DNA of 64,000 nt, taken from a bacterium BMS3Bbin10. GTDB lineage: Bacteria; Pseudomonadota; Alphaproteobacteria; Rhizobiales; Methyloligellaceae. The stretch is taken from positions 1 to 64,000 of the forward strand of contig BDTT01000068.1 in assembly GCA_002897995.1 (NCBI GenBank), written 5' to 3'. This document shows positions 26,956 to 35,736 of the stretch, piece by piece (the stretch's first letter is position 1; every line of letters begins with the position of its first letter). The notes under the pieces are model-generated. The model saw only the letters and a list, made by a program, of their open reading frames with translations, was not told the DNA's origin and searched no databases. A program made the translations under genes and the position numbers.

Positions 26956-27363
26956 TTACTGGGTGGCCGGCGGGGGCTTGATGACGACGCGCACGATGGA
27001 CGTCCTGGTATAGGTGCGCCCGCCCATCCGGCGGTAATAGTCAAACGCCAGATCGGCCTGGCCGGCACTCAGGGCCCGGACCGCGACATTCAGCATGCTT
27101 TGCTCCTGGAAGAACATGGACCGCCCTTTCTGGGCCATGAACCATCCGATCTCATCCACCTTCACCAGGTCGAGACCCTTGCTGAGATCCTTGTTAAGCC
27201 GCCACTTGTAACCAACCGATGGATTGCCGGGCAATTTGAGAAACACGATCTCGCCGGTCCTGGTTTCAAGGGTCTGGATGATCCGGGTCTTTTTCGCCCA
27301 AGCGGGCGCCCCCGGTCCCAGAACCAGCATAACCGCGGCAGCTATCAGGAATAGTTTGCGCAA
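26956..27363 (-). CDS. Protease inhibitor I42 (chagasin/ICP-like), probable TTG start
   Basis: Signal peptide (LRKLFLIAAAVMLVLGPGAPAWA); PGNPSVGYKW, FDYYRRMGGRTYTRTSIVRVVI. The first in-frame start preceded by AGGGG is TTG. Confidence 0.78.
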   Translation of the reverse strand: MRKLFLIAAAVMLVLGPGAPAWAKKTRIIQTLETRTGEIVFLKLPGNPSVGYKWRLNKDLSKGLDLVKVDEIGWFMAQKGRSMFFQEQSMLNVAVRALSAGQADLAFDYYRRMGGRTYTRTSIVRVVIKPPPATQ

Positions 27364-27386
27364 AACTCCGTTCCCCTCAGGACCCG

Positions 27387-27875
27387 TCAGCCGAAGGCCT
27401 TTTTCACAGTGGCTTCGGGATCTTTTCCGGGTTGATTGGTGCGCACCGTCCCCGGGACCGCATCGATGAGTTCCCTCATGAACCCCAGCAGGCTGTCGGC
27501 GGTCATTTTCATGGGCTCGAATTCGTCCGAACAGCAATAGCGCCGGTGAACCTCTTCGGCGACCTGCTGGCCGACAAAACACATCGACCAGCCGGCAAAG
27601 CGGCGCTTCTTGATCGGCCGGGCCTCGAGAATGACCGGGTCCGAGTGGCGCGGGTCTTTCATGATCCGGCAAAATGTCTCCGTCACCGCCTTGCGGTCGC
27701 CTTCCAGCACCTGGGCGAAATGGTTCTGGTTGAACAGCAGCGCCCCGGTCACGCCATGGGCCATATTGTTACGCTTGGCGGATCTGAGAATTTCCTTCAA
27801 ATCGGCCCGCAGATGCGGGTCGTCCGGATTAACGGCCGTGTTCTTCGAATAATAGATCAGGCGAAAAAGATACAT
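27387..27875 (-). CDS. BLUF-domain blue-light sensor protein
   Basis: RLIYYSKNTA...LKEILRSAKRNNMAHGVTGALLFNQNHFAQVLEGDRKAVTETFCRIMKDPRHSD...RRFAGWSMCFVG. Confidence 0.93.
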   Translation of the reverse strand: MYLFRLIYYSKNTAVNPDDPHLRADLKEILRSAKRNNMAHGVTGALLFNQNHFAQVLEGDRKAVTETFCRIMKDPRHSDPVILEARPIKKRRFAGWSMCFVGQQVAEEVHRRYCCSDEFEPMKMTADSLLGFMRELIDAVPGTVRTNQPGKDPEATVKKAFG

Positions 27876-27954
27876 GCGTCCACACCTTTCCAGGCGGCGG
27901 ATTTTATCACCGGCGTGGTGTAAATGAGGTTAATACCTGGATTGAGTCCTCAAC

Positions 27955-28082
27955 CTAGTGCGTATCACCGATAAGCATGTCCCCGCGAAGGCGGGGATGG
28001 GAACCGGTTATCGGACAAATGATACGCATAAACAAAGAGCTGGATCGCGGTTTTGATGGAATCAAAACATGAAGCGATCTAG
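27955..28082. repeat. Family A element, copy A3 (128 bp, with 22-bp nested hairpin), CTAG at both ends
   Basis: CTAGTGCGTATCACCGATAAG[CATGTCCCCGCGAAGGCGGGGA]TGGGAACCGGTTATCGGACAAATGATACGCATAAACAAAGAGCTGGATCGCGGTTTTGATGGAATCAAAACATGAAGCGATCTAG. Confidence 0.94.
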
Positions 28083-28960
28083 CGCCCATACTCGTAAATG
28101 CGCGAACCCTGCTTATCCAAAACCGGTCTCAAATCCCGGAAAGCTTCCGAGTAGAGATAGAAGGGGATGCGGGGAAAGAGGTGATGGATGAGATGGTAAT
28201 TCTGGAACAGATACAGCCAGTTCGCGATCCGGCCCGCGGGGCCTGACACCTTGTAGACATTTGTCGCCTGCCACTTGTTTTTCGTATCATGCGGTTTGTG
28301 CGGCAGATAGGCGAAGAAGTAGATGATAATCGCGCTGCCGATCCAGTGGGGGCCGAGCCAAAGCGCCAGCACCTCGCGCCAGTAGCCGAAGACGCTGAGC
28401 CAGAAGGCGATTGAATACAGCACCCAATAGGCGGCGATGACGTGGGCGGTGATCTTGAAGTTTGCCGGCTCTTTCGGGTTGAGGGCGATCTTCCGGAAAA
28501 AGAAGTGATGGTAGTAGGGCACGATGGTGAAGCAGCGGAACAGAACGGCGAGCGGGTTGCTCACCTTGAGCCAGTGATCGGGGTCGAGATCGTCGTCATT
28601 CGTTTCGCGATGATGCATCAGGTGCATCTGCCGGAACGCCTTGTATTCATGGAGTAAAATTGCGCCGCTCAGGAACCCGATCAGATGATTGAGCCACATC
28701 CAGCGGCTGTCGCGTCCGGCGATGTTGCCATGGCAGGCCTCATGGAGCGGGGTCTGGATGACATAGAGCAACAAGGAGTTGAGAATCAGTCCCGCCCATA
28801 ACGGGATAACCCCCGCCACAGCGAGGGTGCAGACAAGCGCGAAGGAGCCAATAATCGCGAATGCCAGCGTGACGCTCGGCCAGGCAACCATTCCCTGGTA
28901 TGGCTTTACAATCCTCTGCGCTTCGCGGTCGACGCTCGCGGTTGCTGCGGTCATGTTCAC
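28079..28960 (-). CDS. Fatty acid desaturase family protein
   Basis: His boxes HEACHG, HLMHHRETN, HLIHHLFPRIPFY; multiple TM segments. Confidence 0.92.
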   Translation of the reverse strand: MNMTAATASVDREAQRIVKPYQGMVAWPSVTLAFAIIGSFALVCTLAVAGVIPLWAGLILNSLLLYVIQTPLHEACHGNIAGRDSRWMWLNHLIGFLSGAILLHEYKAFRQMHLMHHRETNDDDLDPDHWLKVSNPLAVLFRCFTIVPYYHHFFFRKIALNPKEPANFKITAHVIAAYWVLYSIAFWLSVFGYWREVLALWLGPHWIGSAIIIYFFAYLPHKPHDTKNKWQATNVYKVSGPAGRIANWLYLFQNYHLIHHLFPRIPFYLYSEAFRDLRPVLDKQGSRIYEYGR

Positions 28961-29089
28961 ACGCTCCCTCGTTCACGCGCTTCCTGCTTCATGCGCGATG
29001 AATTCGACGCGGGGCGTCAGCCACCATACGGGTTCATGCAGCCCCTTGTTATGACAGTATGCTGATTATGCGCACATTTCCGCCGCAAT

Positions 29090-29776
29090 TCAATTTTGAA
29101 ACGCGCCGCGTGGCCTCTTGTCCACCATCCTGTCCGCGAGTCCGCAGCTCTTCATGCGCCAGATCAGCATATCCAGCCGGTCCTGACCGAAGAAGAGTTC
29201 TCCCTGAAAAACGAACAGCGGCACGCCATTGTGCCCCGCCGAGGCCTGCGCGGCCTGATTCGATTCGATTGCGCCGTCATATCTGTCCAGGTCCATATCC
29301 AGGGCGCGTTTCAAGGCTGCCGGGTTCAGGCCCGCGCGCTTGATCGCGGCGGTCAGATGCATCCCCTCATGCCAGTTGTCGGTCCGCCCGTCCCACAGCA
29401 GCCGCATGACCTGATCCTGGAACTCAAGTCCCTTGCCCGCTTCCACGGCGGCCGCCGCAAGACGCGTCAGCTCATGGATATAGGGTTGATGCCCGGCGAT
29501 CTCATTGGTCTCCATATCCTGCAGGACCGGGTCGGGAATAGGCCGCCTGTAGGGCACGCTCAAGAATTCCGCGACCCGGTTCGAATCGCGCAAATGATAG
29601 GATCGGTAATGGGCTGGAGTTGTCTTGAAAAAACCCGGATTGCGGATCGCCAGCGGATAGACGATCCGCAGATTGACGGTGACGTCATACTGGGCGCGCA
29701 GCGCCAATACGCGGTCGAGCGCCAGGTAGCAGAACGGGCTGCGCATCGACCAGTATAAATCAAACGAAAGGGGCAT
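29090..29776 (-). CDS. DsbA-family / 2-hydroxychromene-2-carboxylate isomerase-like protein
   Basis: LSFDLYWSMRSPFCYLALDRVLAL...GVPLFVFQGELFFGQDRLDMLIWRM. Confidence 0.85.
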   Translation of the reverse strand: MPLSFDLYWSMRSPFCYLALDRVLALRAQYDVTVNLRIVYPLAIRNPGFFKTTPAHYRSYHLRDSNRVAEFLSVPYRRPIPDPVLQDMETNEIAGHQPYIHELTRLAAAAVEAGKGLEFQDQVMRLLWDGRTDNWHEGMHLTAAIKRAGLNPAALKRALDMDLDRYDGAIESNQAAQASAGHNGVPLFVFQGELFFGQDRLDMLIWRMKSCGLADRMVDKRPRGAFQN

Positions 29777-29860
29777 GGCCTCGCCTCGCAACGATCACAC
29801 GCGCATACTGTAACAATTTACGGGCCGGACGCAGTGCCGAAACGCCCCGTTATACCGGAT

Positions 29861-29895
29861 AAAAAAAGGCCCGCCTCGATGGGCGGGCCTTTTTG
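29861..29895. terminator. Rho-independent, potentially bidirectional terminator
   Basis: AAAAAAAGGCCCGCC-TCGAT-GGGCGGGCCTTTTT. Confidence 0.9.
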
Positions 29896-29918
29896 CCATT
29901 TATATCGGTCCGCCGCCC

Positions 29919-30362
29919 TCAGGCCGCGCGTTCGATTCTGGCTGCGCGCAGTTTTCCGCTGCCGGTTGCCGTCGTGGCCTGCCTGAAAGTGTCGACATTC
30001 GATGAAGCCTGGGAGAGCGGATCATCGGAGCGCTGCGATTTGCCCTCGAAATAACCGCCATGCTCGAGCTTGAGAGCCTGATGGCAAATGTCACCCTCGA
30101 CATGGGAGTTGGATTCCAGCGTTACGCTCAGGGCGTTGATCGAGCCCGAGATGCGGCCATGGACCGTGACTTCCTCGGCGACGATGCCGCCATGAATGCG
30201 TCCCCGGTCGCCAACGATGAGCGTGGCGCAGAACACGTCGCCCTGCACGTCGCCTTCGACCTGAACTTCCCCCTTGGAAATGATGTTCCCCGTTATTGTA
30301 AGATCTTCGCCTATGATTGATGGAGCCATTGTCCATGATCCTCCTGGTTTCAGCTTGGTCAT
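29919..30362 (-). CDS. Bactofilin (polymer-forming cytoskeletal protein)
   Basis: PSIIGEDLTITGNIISKGEVQVEGDVQGDVFCATLIVGDRGRIHGGIVAEEVTVHGRISGSINALSVTLESNSHVEGDI; start at 30362 or 30329. Confidence 0.93.
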   Translation of the reverse strand: MTKLKPGGSWTMAPSIIGEDLTITGNIISKGEVQVEGDVQGDVFCATLIVGDRGRIHGGIVAEEVTVHGRISGSINALSVTLESNSHVEGDICHQALKLEHGGYFEGKSQRSDDPLSQASSNVDTFRQATTATGSGKLRAARIERAA

Positions 30363-30743
30363 TTGTCCCCCGACAATGTCCGTATCCGCACGAGTTCGTT
30401 CCAAGCAGCCGAATCGTTGATTTCAGATTGTGTTAAGTGTGGTTAACGAAGCGTAAACGGGCGTTTGGGTTTGGGACGCCGTTGCGGCGTTCGCAAAAGT
30501 GAAAACGGGGGGTGCAAACGGTCCGGGCCGTTGTTTGTCCCCAGACTTTTCCACAGATATCGCCTGCGGACATGCAGACAGCGGGTATCAGTAGCTGCGC
30601 GGCGCGCGCATCGCTATCATGCCGCCAGCGGCAGGTTGAGACGGAAGTAATGCCGATTGAGCCTCACAAGGCATGTCTTAAGTTGACTTCCCCAGCGTTG
30701 CGTAAAGATCGGGAGGCCAAGCAGCGTATGGATTGGAGCAAAA

Positions 30744-31208
30744 ATGTCTGAATCAGTTATCGCGGACGATCTGCACATCAAGGGTGAAGTCACAACTTTA
30801 GGCGACATTGAACTCAAGGGCACTTTGGAAGGCGAGGTTACTTGCCGGACATTGCTGATCGCCGAAGACGCCAAGATCGAGGGCAAGGCCACGGCGGAAA
30901 AGGTTGTTGTGCGCGGAACCGTGGAAGGCACCATCAATGGCGTCCGGGTGACGCTGACATCATCGGCAAAGGTCAAGGGCGAGTTGGTCTGCAAGGCGCT
31001 TTCCGTTGATGAGGAGGCCTATTTTGACGGCACTTCGCAGCGCGTCAATGATCCCCTTGGGCTTGGCCAGGAAGAGCGCAAGCCCAAAGCCGAGGAAAAA
31101 CCCGCGTCCGCCACTGCGGAAGCTTCCAAATCAACGAACGGAAATATTACCCCTGACAAGCGGCCTGGTGACAAGCTCCAGCCGCTTGCGGCAAGCGGCG
31201 GTCACTAG
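30744..31208 (+). CDS. Bactofilin (polymer-forming cytoskeletal protein)
   Basis: SVIADDLHIKGEVTTLGDIELKGTLEGEVTCRTLLIAEDAKIEGKATAEKVVVRGTVEGTINGVRVTL. Confidence 0.93.
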   Translation: MSESVIADDLHIKGEVTTLGDIELKGTLEGEVTCRTLLIAEDAKIEGKATAEKVVVRGTVEGTINGVRVTLTSSAKVKGELVCKALSVDEEAYFDGTSQRVNDPLGLGQEERKPKAEEKPASATAEASKSTNGNITPDKRPGDKLQPLAASGGH

Positions 31209-31355
31209 GACCGTTTCTGTTTTTAACAGAAACGGTAAGGCCGCGACTGCGGCCCGGCGCTTATGCGCCGCGCCCGCGCAGACCCGCGCGAAGCGCGGAT
31301 AGGTTGTGAGCGAAAAAAATCCGGAGCGATTCCGTCAAAGACGGAACTGCTCGAG
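31205..31355. repeat. Family C multi-hairpin element, copy C1
   Basis: CTAGgACCGTTTCTGTTTTTAACAGAAACGGTAAGGCCGCGACTGCGGCCCGGCGCTTATGCGCCG...GAGCGATTCCGTCAAAGACGGAACTGCTCGAG. Confidence 0.92.
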
Positions 31356-31478
31356 GACCCGCACGGCATTCGGTAATTTGGGGCGTGATGCCCGCGCCAA
31401 CGGAACAAGCCGGCCCGCGTTAGCGCGGGCCGGCTATTTATCTGGTTTATTGTGAAGCCTGTTTGAGCCCGGACCCCG

Positions 31479-31580
31479 GATCGCTTCATGTTTCGATGGA
31501 ATCAAAACGGCGGTCCCGGCCTTGTTTATGCATATCGTTTTTCCGATAAACGGTTCCCGCTTACCGGTGATAAGCCCTAG
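31479..31580. repeat. Family A element, copy A4, between C1 and C2
   Basis: GATCGCTTCATGTTTCGATGGAATCAAAACGGCGGTC...ATATCGTTTTTCCGATAAACGGTTCCCGCTTACCGGTGATAAGCCCTAG. Confidence 0.88.
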
Positions 31581-31726
31581 ACCGTTTCTGTTCTTAACGG
31601 AAGCGGTAAGGCCGCGACTGCGGTCCGGCGCTTATGCGCCGCGCCCGCGCCGACCCGCGCGAAGCGCGGACAGGTCGTGAGCGAAAAAAATCCGGAGCGA
31701 TTCCGTCAAAGACGGAACCGCTCTAG
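31577..31726. repeat. Family C multi-hairpin element, copy C2, CTAG at both ends
   Basis: CTAGACCGTTTCTGTTCTTAACGGAAGCGGTAAGGCCGCGACTGCGGTCCGGCGCTTATGCGCCG...GAGCGATTCCGTCAAAGACGGAACCGCTCTAG; direct repeat of C1. Confidence 0.93.
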
Positions 31727-32043
31727 GCGAGCTTGCCGAGCGTGCCGGTCTTTTCTGCCGCCAGATAATAAAATGTGACGCGCGACTTCGAGTTGTCGCC
31801 GCTCATCTGCTGGCATACGGACTGCAGCACCGCGTCGATCTCGTCGTCGCTTTGCGACAGCCCCAGCTTCTTCTTGCAGAAATTCTCCCGCACACGCTTG
31901 AGCTCCTCGGGGTCGGAGCAGGCAACCAATGATGCATCTCTCTGCGCCAGTATTCCCTTGCCCAGATAATTTTCAATTGCCTTCACCGCCGCCTCGTCGG
32001 CTCCAGGTGAATATTTTTTCACATCGGCAATATAATCTGACAT
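31723..32043 (-). CDS. DUF2853 family protein
   Basis: MSDYIADVKKYSPGADEAAVKAIENYLGKGILAQRDASLVACSDPEELKRVRENFCKKKLGL. Confidence 0.88.
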   Translation of the reverse strand: MSDYIADVKKYSPGADEAAVKAIENYLGKGILAQRDASLVACSDPEELKRVRENFCKKKLGLSQSDDEIDAVLQSVCQQMSGDNSKSRVTFYYLAAEKTGTLGKLA

Positions 32044-32151
32044 CCGGTTGATCCTCCTCCCTGTCCGTGTGTTCCGGCATCTCGTCCATGCGGCGCCGCT
32101 TGGCCGGATGGCCGAACCATTTTCCAAGGAAATAACGCGGGCGATCCGCCG

Positions 32152-33087
32152 TCAAGGCCATTTCACGACGGGGGGCATCGAGGAAAGGATCGAGTCTACG
32201 TTTCCGCCGGTCTTGAGGCCAAACGCCGTTCCGCGGTCATAGAGCAGGTTGAATTCCACATAGCGGCCGCGCCGGACGAGCTGTTCTTCGCGGTCCTTCC
32301 CGCTCCACGGGGCGTTCATGTTGCGCCTTACGAGTTCAGGATATACTCCGGCGAAGGCGCGGCCCACATCCCGGGTGAAGGCAAAATCCGCCTCCCAGCC
32401 ACCCTTCGCCTCACCGGAATGCAGATAATCGTAAAAGATGCCGCCAACCCCGCGCATCTCGTCCCGGTGCTTGAGAAAGAAATATTCATCGCACCAAGTC
32501 TTGAAATGCTCATAGTCGGCGACGGCGTGCGGCGCGCAGGCCGCTTTCATGGCGGCGTGAAAGTCCTTCGTGTCCGGGTCGCCCTGGCTGCGGCGCGCGT
32601 CCAGCACCGGCGTCAGGTCCGCGCCGCCGCCGAACCAGCTTTTCGATGTCACCACAAAGCGGGTGTTCATATGCACCGCCGGCACATTCGGGTTGTGCAT
32701 ATGGGCGATGAGCGAGATGCCGCTCGCCCAGAAACGCGGATCGTCCCCGGCGCCGGGGATTTGCGATCTGAACTCGGGCGCGAATTCTCCATGCACGCTT
32801 GAAGTATGCACGCCCACCTTCTCGAACACCCGCCCCTTCATCAGGGACATAATGCCGCCGCCGCCCTTTGCGCCCGTATGGTCGGTCCGCTCCCAGGGGG
32901 TGCGCTCGAACCGGCCGGGCTCCAGCGCGGCATGAGGTCCGCTGGACAAATCATCCTCAATGGCTTCAAAGGCCGCGCAGATATCATCGCGCAGCTCTTC
33001 AAACCAGGCGCGCGCGCGGGCCTTGCGCTCATCGAGTTTCGCCAGCTCTTCCGGCGAGGTGCCGGGAATATCGGCCGCCTTGTTCAT
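32152..33087 (-). CDS. hemF: Oxygen-dependent coproporphyrinogen III oxidase
   Basis: [28 protein letters not shown]...[40 protein letters not shown]...[10 protein letters not shown]...[35 protein letters not shown]. Confidence 0.97.
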   Translation of the reverse strand: MNKAADIPGTSPEELAKLDERKARARAWFEELRDDICAAFEAIEDDLSSGPHAALEPGRFERTPWERTDHTGAKGGGGIMSLMKGRVFEKVGVHTSSVHGEFAPEFRSQIPGAGDDPRFWASGISLIAHMHNPNVPAVHMNTRFVVTSKSWFGGGADLTPVLDARRSQGDPDTKDFHAAMKAACAPHAVADYEHFKTWCDEYFFLKHRDEMRGVGGIFYDYLHSGEAKGGWEADFAFTRDVGRAFAGVYPELVRRNMNAPWSGKDREEQLVRRGRYVEFNLLYDRGTAFGLKTGGNVDSILSSMPPVVKWP

Positions 33088-34538
33088 GTGCCCAGCTGCG
33101 TTCCGCGCAACCCCTTGCCCGGGCGTGCCCCGGTCGCCGCGCCATCGCGCCATACCCTTTGCCCGTTCACGAAAACCTGCGAAATGCCGTCCGCCGGTGT
33201 TTCGGGGCGCTCGAATGTCGCGGTGTCGATTACGCTTGCCGGATCGAACAGGACCAGATCGGCATAGGCGCCTTCGCAGAGGATGCCGCGGTCCTTCAGT
33301 CCGAAGGTGCGCGCCGTGAGGCCGGTCATCTTGTGCACCGCCGTTTCCAGCGGAAACAATCCTTCCTCGCGCGCATAATGTCCAAGCACACGCGGAAAAG
33401 TGCCCCACAGGCGCGGATGCGGGTGGCGGTCATGGGGCAGGCCGTCCGAACCGATCATGGTCGCGGGATGCGCCATGATGGCCTTCACATCGCGCTCGTC
33501 CATCAGAAAATAGATTGCTCCCGCCGGTGAAATGGCGTCGATCGCCGCATCGGGCGTCAGGCCCATTTCGGCGGCCACTTCCTCGAGGTCGCGCCCCTCC
33601 AGGCCATCGGCCTTTTCGGACCATGTAATGAGCGTGCGCGAGGACAACGCCACCCGGTCTTTGTGCAATATCGTGGAGGAGGCCACATAGGGATAGATGT
33701 CGAGGCCGATTTTCTGCGTGGCGCGCGCCGCGTCGATTAATCTGAGCGTTTCGCCCGAGCGGCCGTGATTGGCGAGACCGACGCATTTATGATGCGAGAT
33801 GATGACGGGCACGCGCGCGGTGCGCCCGATACGAAATGTCTCTTCGAGGGAGTCCGCGACGCCGTCCGCCTCATCGCGCATATGGGTGGAGTGGAATCCG
33901 CCCTCTTCATGCACCACCTGCGCCAGAGCCTCTATTTCTTCGGTCGGCGCGGCCCTGGCCGGCGCGTAATAGAGCCCGGTGGACAGGCCCGCCGCGCCGT
34001 CCTTGAGCGCCTGGCGCAGCAGGTCCTTCATCTGCCCGACTTCATCCATCGTTGCGGCCCGGTCGAAACTGTCCATGACGCCGGCGCGCAGCGTAGCGTG
34101 GCCAACCTGGGCAACGACATTTACAGCCGGGGGCGTCTTTTCCAGGGCGCTGAAATAGGCGGCGAAGCCTGAGAAGAAATCCGAAGGGTTTGGGCATATG
34201 AGGTCGAGCGGCCCCGGCGGGCGCGCGGCGATTGTCAGGGGCGCGATGGATACGCCGCAATTGCCGGTGACGACGGTGGTGACGCCCTGGCTGACCTTGC
34301 ATGTCATGGCGGGGTCGACGAGCACGGCCCGGTCGTCATGGGTGTGCGCGTCGATGAATCCCGGAGCGAGGGCTTTGCCGCCGGCATCGATCTCCTGCGC
34401 CGCGCCGCAATCGAGCGAGGGCCCGATTGCGCAGATGCGGCTCCCGGTCACCGCCAGATCGCCCGGGGTGCCGGGCGCGCCGGTGCCGTCGATGAGCATT
34501 GCATTGCGGATTATCAGGTCTGCTTTTTCCATCGCCAT
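33084..34538 (-). CDS. N-acyl-D-amino-acid deacylase (D-aminoacylase) / amidohydrolase
   Basis: [71 protein letters not shown]. Confidence 0.93.
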   Translation of the reverse strand: MAMEKADLIIRNAMLIDGTGAPGTPGDLAVTGSRICAIGPSLDCGAAQEIDAGGKALAPGFIDAHTHDDRAVLVDPAMTCKVSQGVTTVVTGNCGVSIAPLTIAARPPGPLDLICPNPSDFFSGFAAYFSALEKTPPAVNVVAQVGHATLRAGVMDSFDRAATMDEVGQMKDLLRQALKDGAAGLSTGLYYAPARAAPTEEIEALAQVVHEEGGFHSTHMRDEADGVADSLEETFRIGRTARVPVIISHHKCVGLANHGRSGETLRLIDAARATQKIGLDIYPYVASSTILHKDRVALSSRTLITWSEKADGLEGRDLEEVAAEMGLTPDAAIDAISPAGAIYFLMDERDVKAIMAHPATMIGSDGLPHDRHPHPRLWGTFPRVLGHYAREEGLFPLETAVHKMTGLTARTFGLKDRGILCEGAYADLVLFDPASVIDTATFERPETPADGISQVFVNGQRVWRDGAATGARPGKGLRGTQLGT

Positions 34539-34670
34539 GCTTTCGCCCCCATTTTTGTCCGGAAGTCTCCCGCGCCGGTGCCGGAGATCCTTCCCGTCTT
34601 TCTTTTTGAACCTTTTCGCGGGCCCGCGCGACTAATTCCGTGAAACGCTGATTTCAAGGGAGATTATGAA

Positions 34671-34815
34671 ATGCGGTGCCTGAAACTGGTTCTGAGTGTC
34701 CTGGCCGTGCTGGCCGTGGCTGCCGGTACGGCGTCTGTATATTATGTATGACCAAGGTCCCCAGGCCTGCAAGTTCTGTCCGGTGCACGCGCCGGTAAAA
34801 TACGCCCTGGCATGA
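34671..34815 (+). other. Candidate frameshifted microprotein: signal peptide frame plus out-of-frame CxxC frame
   Basis: 34671-34751 reads MRCLKLVLSVLAVLAVAAGTASVYYV*; the overlapping frame 34744-34815 reads MYDQGPQACKFCPVHAPVKYALA*. AGGGAG lies upstream of the first ATG. Confidence 0.35.
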
Positions 34816-34834
34816 ACTCATCTCTGCGATGTGA

Positions 34835-35602
34835 TCAGGTGCTGGTCAGCTCATTGGCGAATGTGAGCTTGTATGTGAAGCGGTCCTGCGGATGCATGCT
34901 CACGGACGTCTCGAACACACGCCCGTCGCGCCCGTAATAGCGGCGCAGTATGCGCGCGGCCGCGGTGCCTTCCTCCACCGACAAAAAACCTGCTTCCGGG
35001 TTCTTCATGGTGACGGCGCCCAGCTCGATTTCCACACGGGAAATTTCAAGACGGTAGAGTTTCTGGATGATCCGGTAGACGGGGCGGGTGTCCTTTCCGA
35101 CCTCGTCAAAGACACCGGCATATTCCCGGCGCACATATATCTCACTCCAGCACAGCGGCAGCCCGTCATCGATCCGCGACCGCACGGAGCGGATGCGCGA
35201 AAGAGGCGTCCCTTCCGCCGTTTCGAACCAGCGCGCCACTGTCTCATCGGCTGTGATGCTTTCCAGGCTTTTGGCGTCGAGCCGTGTCTCGACGGGATAC
35301 TGGAGAAGATCGTCGACGCTCGCCAGCTTCTGGATAAAGGCCGCCGAAGGCTCGACCGAGCGGATGACCGTGCCCGTCGCCTTGTTGCGCTTCAGCAGTC
35401 CTTCGCGCTCAAGACAACTCAGCGCACTGCGCACCGTGTGACGGCTCACTGCGAAACGGTCACACAGATCGAATTCCTTCGGAAACGGGTCACCAACCGC
35501 ATAACCGCCCCCTAAGATTTCACCGCGCAATATGTCTGCAATATCGCGGTATTTTGGCTTGCTTGCCGGTATCATTGGCCTGGGGCACCCGTTGAATTTC
35601 AT
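34835..35602 (-). CDS. GntR family transcriptional regulator (HutC/UTRA type)
   Basis: PKYRDIADILRGEILGGGYAVGDPFPKEFDLCDRFAVSRHTVRSALSCLEREGLLKR plus UTRA C-terminus. Confidence 0.95.
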   Translation of the reverse strand: MKFNGCPRPMIPASKPKYRDIADILRGEILGGGYAVGDPFPKEFDLCDRFAVSRHTVRSALSCLEREGLLKRNKATGTVIRSVEPSAAFIQKLASVDDLLQYPVETRLDAKSLESITADETVARWFETAEGTPLSRIRSVRSRIDDGLPLCWSEIYVRREYAGVFDEVGKDTRPVYRIIQKLYRLEISRVEIELGAVTMKNPEAGFLSVEEGTAAARILRRYYGRDGRVFETSVSMHPQDRFTYKLTFANELTST

Positions 35603-35631
35603 GTCTTTGCGGGCTGCGGACGCAGATTAGT

Positions 35632-35675
35632 TTGCTTCGTTCCGGTTCTCATTCTATAATGTCCGTACATTATAG
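35632..35675 (+). promoter_or_regulatory. Promoter with overlapping operator: TTGCTT-17 bp-TATAAT and inverted repeat CTATAATGT-CCGT-ACATTATAG
   Basis: TTGCTT 35632-35637, TATAAT 35655-35660; perfect 9-bp arms at 35654-35662 and 35667-35675, between divergent gntR and the MmgE/PrpD operon. Confidence 0.8.
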
Positions 35676-35736
35676 ACAAGCAGCCTGTCCGGTGCAGGCG
35701 CGGCGCGGTTCATGCGGGGGAACGGGAGGCTGTTCA

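Noticed and set aside
31205-31726. Repeat block considered as an rRNA/tRNA or integron attC cluster
   Set aside because: No tRNA or rRNA features, no integrase, and no attC core sites; the blocks are copies of families A and C.
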